A stretch of 15,339 bases of DNA from ZC4RG30 sp041168985 (GTDB lineage Bacteria > Pseudomonadota > Gammaproteobacteria > Steroidobacterales > Steroidobacteraceae). Location of the stretch: the NCBI GenBank assembly GCA_041168985.1, contig JBEEKA010000149.1, positions 1 through 15,339 of the forward strand, read 5' to 3'. Below, piece by piece: positions 12,149 through 15,339 of this stretch. Position 1 is the first letter of the stretch; each line of letters opens with the position of its first letter. The notes under the pieces were generated by a model. That model made no database searches, was not told the origin of the DNA, and saw only the letters and a list, made by a program, of their open reading frames with translations. Both the position numbers and the translations under genes were made by a program.

Positions 12149-14347
12149 ATGAACAACAAGCCTTTCGAGATCCTGAATGTCAGCGACCAGCCTGCCGTCA
12201 CGCGCCGTGGCGTGCTCAAGGCCGGTGCGGGCCTGAGCCTGGCGATCGCCGCCGGCCCGATGCTGTCGGCCTGCGCGGACAAGGGACCGGTTGCCGGCAC
12301 CCTCGCGCCGGGCCCGTTCCTGCGGATCGGCAACGATGACATCGTGACGGTGATTTCCCGCAACTCCGAGATCGGCCAGGGCACCTTCACCGGCATCGCC
12401 ACGCTGATCGCGGAGGAACTCGACGCGGACTGGACCAAGGTCGTCGTGGAAGCGGCACCGGCCGATCCGTCGAAGTACGCGAATCCGGGCTTCGGCCCGA
12501 TGCAGGGCACCGGCGGCAGCAATGCCATGGCCTCTTCGTGGGACCAGATGCGCCAGGCCGGCGCGGTGGCCCGTGCGATGCTCGTGGGCGCCGCCGCGGA
12601 GCAGTGGGGCGTGCCTGCATCCGAGATCACGGTCAGCGCGGGTGTCGTGTCCCACGCCGGCAAGAACAAGAGCGCACGGTTCGGTGAACTCGCCGGCCGG
12701 GCGGCGAAGCGCGCCGTGCCGAAGGACGTCGCCCTCAAGAAGCCGGAGCAGTATGTCCTGATCGGCAAGGACGCCGCGCGAGTGGATGCACGGGCCAAGT
12801 CGACCGGCACGGCACTCTATACGCAGGACGTGAAGCTGCCGGACATGCAGGTGGCGCTGGTCATCGCGCCGCCGCGTTTCGGCGCGACGCTGAAGTCCTT
12901 CGATGCAGCGGCCGCCAAGGCCATGGCGGGTGTTGCCGACGTGGTGCAGTTCAAGCACAGCGTGCGCGACGGCTTGGCCGTCATCGCGAAGGACTACTGG
13001 ACCGCGAAGAAGGCCCGCGAGGCCGTCAAGGTCGAATGGGACGAAAGCAAGGCCTATACCCAGGGCACCGACCAGCTGTTCGCCGAATACAAGGCGCTCG
13101 CAGCGAAGCCGGGTGTCGAGGCCAAGAAGATCGGTGACGTGTCCAGGGCCGGCGCCGCCAGGTTCGTGGAAGCGACCTACGAGTTCCCGTACCTCTCGCA
13201 TGCGGCGATGGAACCGCTGAACTGCGTCGCCCAGATCACGAAGGACGGCTGCGAGATCTGGACCGGCGCCCAGCTGCAGACGATGGACCAGATGCTGTCC
13301 GCCGCGCTGCTCGGCATCAAGCCGGAGCAGGTCAGGATCAACACCCTGTTCGCCGGCGGCAGCTTCGGCCGCCGTTCGAATCCGCAGTCGGATTTCGTGC
13401 AGGAAGCGGTCTCGATCGCCAAGGCCTGGGGCACCGGCAAGCCGGTGAAGCTCGTCTGGTCGCGCGAAGATGACATGCACGGTGGTTTCTACCGCCCGGC
13501 GTTCCTGCATGCCCTGAAGGCCGGCCTCGACGCCAAGGGCAACATCGTGAGCTGGGAACACCGGATCGTCGGCCAGTCCATCCTCGAGGGCACGCCGCTG
13601 ATGCCGCCGGGCGCGCCGATCGATCCCCTTTCGATCGAAGGCTCGGCCAACCTGCCCTACGACGTGCCGAACCTGCAGGTCGATGTGCACACCACCAAGT
13701 CGCCGGTCACGGTGCAATGGTGGCGTTCCGTTGGCTCGACGCACTCGGCCTATGCGACCGAAAACTTCCTCGACGAGATCGCGCGCGCGACCGGCAAGGA
13801 TGCGCTGGAGCTGCGCCGCAGCCTGCTGGCGAAACAGCCGCGCCACCTCGCGGTGCTGAACCTCGCCGCTGAAAAGGCCGGCTGGGGATCGCCGCTGCCA
13901 GCCGGCAAGTCGCGCGGCATCGCGGTTCACGAGTGTTTCGGGTCGGTGGTGGCCGAAGTCGCCGAGGTGTCCCAGGTCGCCCCGGGCAAGTTCAAGGTCG
14001 ACCGTGTCGTCTGCGGCGTGGACTGCGGCCTCGTGCTGAACCCGAACATCGTCGCCATGCAGGTGGAGTCGTCCATCGGCCTCGGCCTCGGCGCGGTGAT
14101 GTCGGGCCAGATCACGCTGAAGGACGGCAAGGTCGAGCAGTCGAACTTCCACGACTACACCGTGATGCGGCTGAACCAGATGCCGAAGGTGGACGTGCAC
14201 TTCGTGCCGGGCGGCCAGAAGCCGACGGGCATCGGCGAACCGGGCCTGCCGCCGGTCGGTCCGGCTGTCGCCGGCGCGATCCTGAAGCTCACGGGCAAGT
14301 CGCTGCACAACCTGCCCTTCACCCGCTCCGGCATCAGCATCGTCTGA
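12149..14347 (+). CDS. Molybdenum hydroxylase large subunit, molybdopterin-binding, Tat-exported (IorB type)
   Basis: The 732-residue catalytic subunit belongs to the xanthine dehydrogenase superfamily, IorB-like branch. The N-terminus has a Tat motif, TRRGVLK (18-24), a hydrophobic stretch and a lipobox LSAC (39-42), so it may be a Tat-exported lipoprotein. Family motifs include NSEIGQGTFTGIATLIAEEL (72-91), GTGGSNAMASSW (120-131), YLSHAAMEPLNCVA (348-361), FAGGSFGRR (401-409), VQWWRSVGSTHSAYATENFL (522-541), CGVDCGLVLNPN (622-633) and GIGEPGLPPVGPAVAGA (694-710), in which E697 is the expected catalytic base. Such enzymes hydroxylate N-heterocycles or oxidise aldehydes; the substrate here is not known. 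GAGGG lies 7 nt before the ATG at 12149. The frame also stays open upstream to 11744, but that runs through the small-subunit gene in another frame. The next gene overlaps its stop by one base. Confidence 0.95.
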   Translation: MNNKPFEILNVSDQPAVTRRGVLKAGAGLSLAIAAGPMLSACADKGPVAGTLAPGPFLRIGNDDIVTVISRNSEIGQGTFTGIATLIAEELDADWTKVVVEAAPADPSKYANPGFGPMQGTGGSNAMASSWDQMRQAGAVARAMLVGAAAEQWGVPASEITVSAGVVSHAGKNKSARFGELAGRAAKRAVPKDVALKKPEQYVLIGKDAARVDARAKSTGTALYTQDVKLPDMQVALVIAPPRFGATLKSFDAAAAKAMAGVADVVQFKHSVRDGLAVIAKDYWTAKKAREAVKVEWDESKAYTQGTDQLFAEYKALAAKPGVEAKKIGDVSRAGAARFVEATYEFPYLSHAAMEPLNCVAQITKDGCEIWTGAQLQTMDQMLSAALLGIKPEQVRINTLFAGGSFGRRSNPQSDFVQEAVSIAKAWGTGKPVKLVWSREDDMHGGFYRPAFLHALKAGLDAKGNIVSWEHRIVGQSILEGTPLMPPGAPIDPLSIEGSANLPYDVPNLQVDVHTTKSPVTVQWWRSVGSTHSAYATENFLDEIARATGKDALELRRSLLAKQPRHLAVLNLAAEKAGWGSPLPAGKSRGIAVHECFGSVVAEVAEVSQVAPGKFKVDRVVCGVDCGLVLNPNIVAMQVESSIGLGLGAVMSGQITLKDGKVEQSNFHDYTVMRLNQMPKVDVHFVPGGQKPTGIGEPGLPPVGPAVAGAILKLTGKSLHNLPFTRSGISIV

Positions 14348-15339
14348 TGCGGCGCGCGGCCCGCCAGATCGGGATTGCGCTGCTGGCGGTCTTCGCCGGC
14401 AGCGCAGTGTCCCCGCTGTGGGCCCAGCAGGTCGCGGACCCCGGCTTCCGCAGTGCCGGTCGCGGGGCGCCGCTGGCCGTCGCGCTGCCGACGATCCCGT
14501 TTTCCACTGACCCGAAGCTCAAGCCGCTGGACCGGATCATCGAGTCCTTCCAGCGGCTCCAGCCAATGCCCTTCGTCGGCCCCATGAAGCTGCAGGGTCC
14601 GCCGGGCGCGACCTATCCGAGTTTCGGCAGCGCCTGGGACGGCGCAACGCCGGCCGGCATCACGCCGCTGCCCGTCGACATCTTCACGTCGAAGGATTTC
14701 TACCAGGACATCGAGCTCTGGAAGGATCCGCGCTACTTCCGCTGCAACAGCCCGGAAGGCCTGGAAAACCAGCGTGGAGCGATTTTCCAGAAGGTGATCG
14801 GCGACGATCCGCCCCGTTCGGCTGCCTGGGGACGCTGCGACGTCGATTATCCGCGCAGCGCCATCGTCAGTCCCTATGGCTTCAGGACGGCGCAGGCCCA
14901 TTACGAGGCCCTTCTGGCCGAAACACGCCGCCGTGGCGGCCCCACGCGGCCGGGCGCGGAAAAGCTCGCGCGCGAATGGTCCGGCGCCTACACGCAGCGA
15001 GCACTGGTCGAGAACTGGTATTCGATGATGCTGTCGAACCAGATCCCGACCATCCTGTCGCTGCTGACGCCGGAGTACCAGAAACGGCTCGTCCAGGACC
15101 TCTACCACCAGGGGCACACGAACGCGCCCCAATGGCCGTCGCAGTACTGCTGGCCCGAAGGCTTCATGCGTCGCTGGTACGTCTTCTCGACCTGGGTGCA
15201 GCCCCACTATGTCATCGCGACGCCCGACCTCGTGCAGGTCACCGCGGGCCTCGCCCGCAACTTCATCACGCACATCAACGTCGACCGCAGCTTCGACCTG
15301 ACGGGCGCCGTGCCGCGCCTCGGGGCCGACGTGCCGCGC
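14347..15339 (+). CDS. Unrecognised secreted protein, 3' end beyond the window
   Basis: The frame is open from the ATG at 14347 (overlapping the TGA of the large subunit in TGATG) to the window end, 331 codons. The N-terminus is a standard signal peptide: RRAAR, a hydrophobic core (about 8-24) and a likely cut after LWA at 26, so the protein is periplasmic or outer-membrane. I do not recognise a family. It is rich in Trp, Tyr and Pro, has three Cys in the visible mature part (C133, C164, C268) and no CxxCH haem motif, so this part is not the cytochrome acceptor expected for the enzyme. Segments such as IFTSKDFYQDIELWKDPRYF (112-131) and WPSQYCWPEGFMRRWY (263-278) could serve as search seeds. 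The stop-start overlap argues for co-translation and a role linked to the molybdoenzyme. Confidence 0.75.
   Translation, partial: MRRAARQIGIALLAVFAGSAVSPLWAQQVADPGFRSAGRGAPLAVALPTIPFSTDPKLKPLDRIIESFQRLQPMPFVGPMKLQGPPGATYPSFGSAWDGATPAGITPLPVDIFTSKDFYQDIELWKDPRYFRCNSPEGLENQRGAIFQKVIGDDPPRSAAWGRCDVDYPRSAIVSPYGFRTAQAHYEALLAETRRRGGPTRPGAEKLAREWSGAYTQRALVENWYSMMLSNQIPTILSLLTPEYQKRLVQDLYHQGHTNAPQWPSQYCWPEGFMRRWYVFSTWVQPHYVIATPDLVQVTAGLARNFITHINVDRSFDLTGAVPRLGADVPR

Noticed and set aside
12086..14308. A 740-codon open frame on the minus strand opposite the large subunit gene
   Set aside because: It is a shadow of high G+C codon usage in the real gene. Its translation is rich in His, Arg, Gly and Leu with no domain, while the plus strand encodes a full molybdopterin-binding subunit.
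14155..15273. A 372-codon minus-strand frame at the window end
   Set aside because: It overlaps the end of the large subunit and the unknown secreted protein, both better supported by signal peptide, stop-start overlap and family motifs.

Overview
The window is G+C-rich, gene-dense chromosomal DNA with no transposase, phage gene or CRISPR array. The core gene order points to a Gammaproteobacterium: queG divergent from nnr (yjeF), and pcnB-folK-panB-panC on one strand. A Xanthomonadales/Nevskiales-like host is a reasonable inference from G+C content and from the deoxynucleoside kinase gene between folK and panB, but the lineage is not proven by the sequence.

Region 1 (1-5629) is housekeeping. 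A truncated nnr (minus strand) and queG (plus strand) diverge from a 23-bp gap holding a palindromic TATACT element. queG then overlaps panC tail to tail by 32 bp. On the minus strand pcnB, folK, a deoxynucleoside kinase, panB and panC form one compact operon (4-nt ATGA overlaps, then short gaps), joining RNA polyadenylation, folate synthesis, deoxynucleotide salvage and pantothenate synthesis. pcnB has no ATG or GTG start available ahead of its catalytic domain and carries an acidic insert.

Region 2 (5621-5753) is a tRNA-Glu(CTC) gene with encoded CCA and a clear sigma-70 promoter that overlaps the 5' end of pcnB.

Region 3 (5758-9511, minus strand) holds an orphan tatA-type gene, a sugar-type periplasmic binding protein and a membrane-bound hybrid histidine kinase with a large periplasmic domain. 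No ABC transporter permease or ATPase and no separate response regulator is present, so the binding protein and kinase look like a dedicated ligand sensor of the LuxP/LuxQ or TorT/TorS kind. Hand counts suggest lower G+C here than in the flanks, which would fit acquisition next to the tRNA.

Region 4 (9573-15339) is a molybdenum hydroxylase locus. On the minus strand are a split XdhC (two proteins in one reading frame separated by a single TAG) and a molybdopterin-binding-domain protein, which probably deliver and insert cofactor. Divergently, on the plus strand, are a small two-[2Fe-2S] subunit, a large molybdopterin-binding subunit with a Tat signal and lipobox (isoquinoline 1-oxidoreductase/aldehyde dehydrogenase type, no FAD subunit), and an unrecognised secreted protein that runs off the window. 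The tatA, the Tat-exported enzyme and the periplasmic sensor sit side by side, so the locus may form a periplasmic molybdoenzyme module with its own sensing arm; that functional link is inference.
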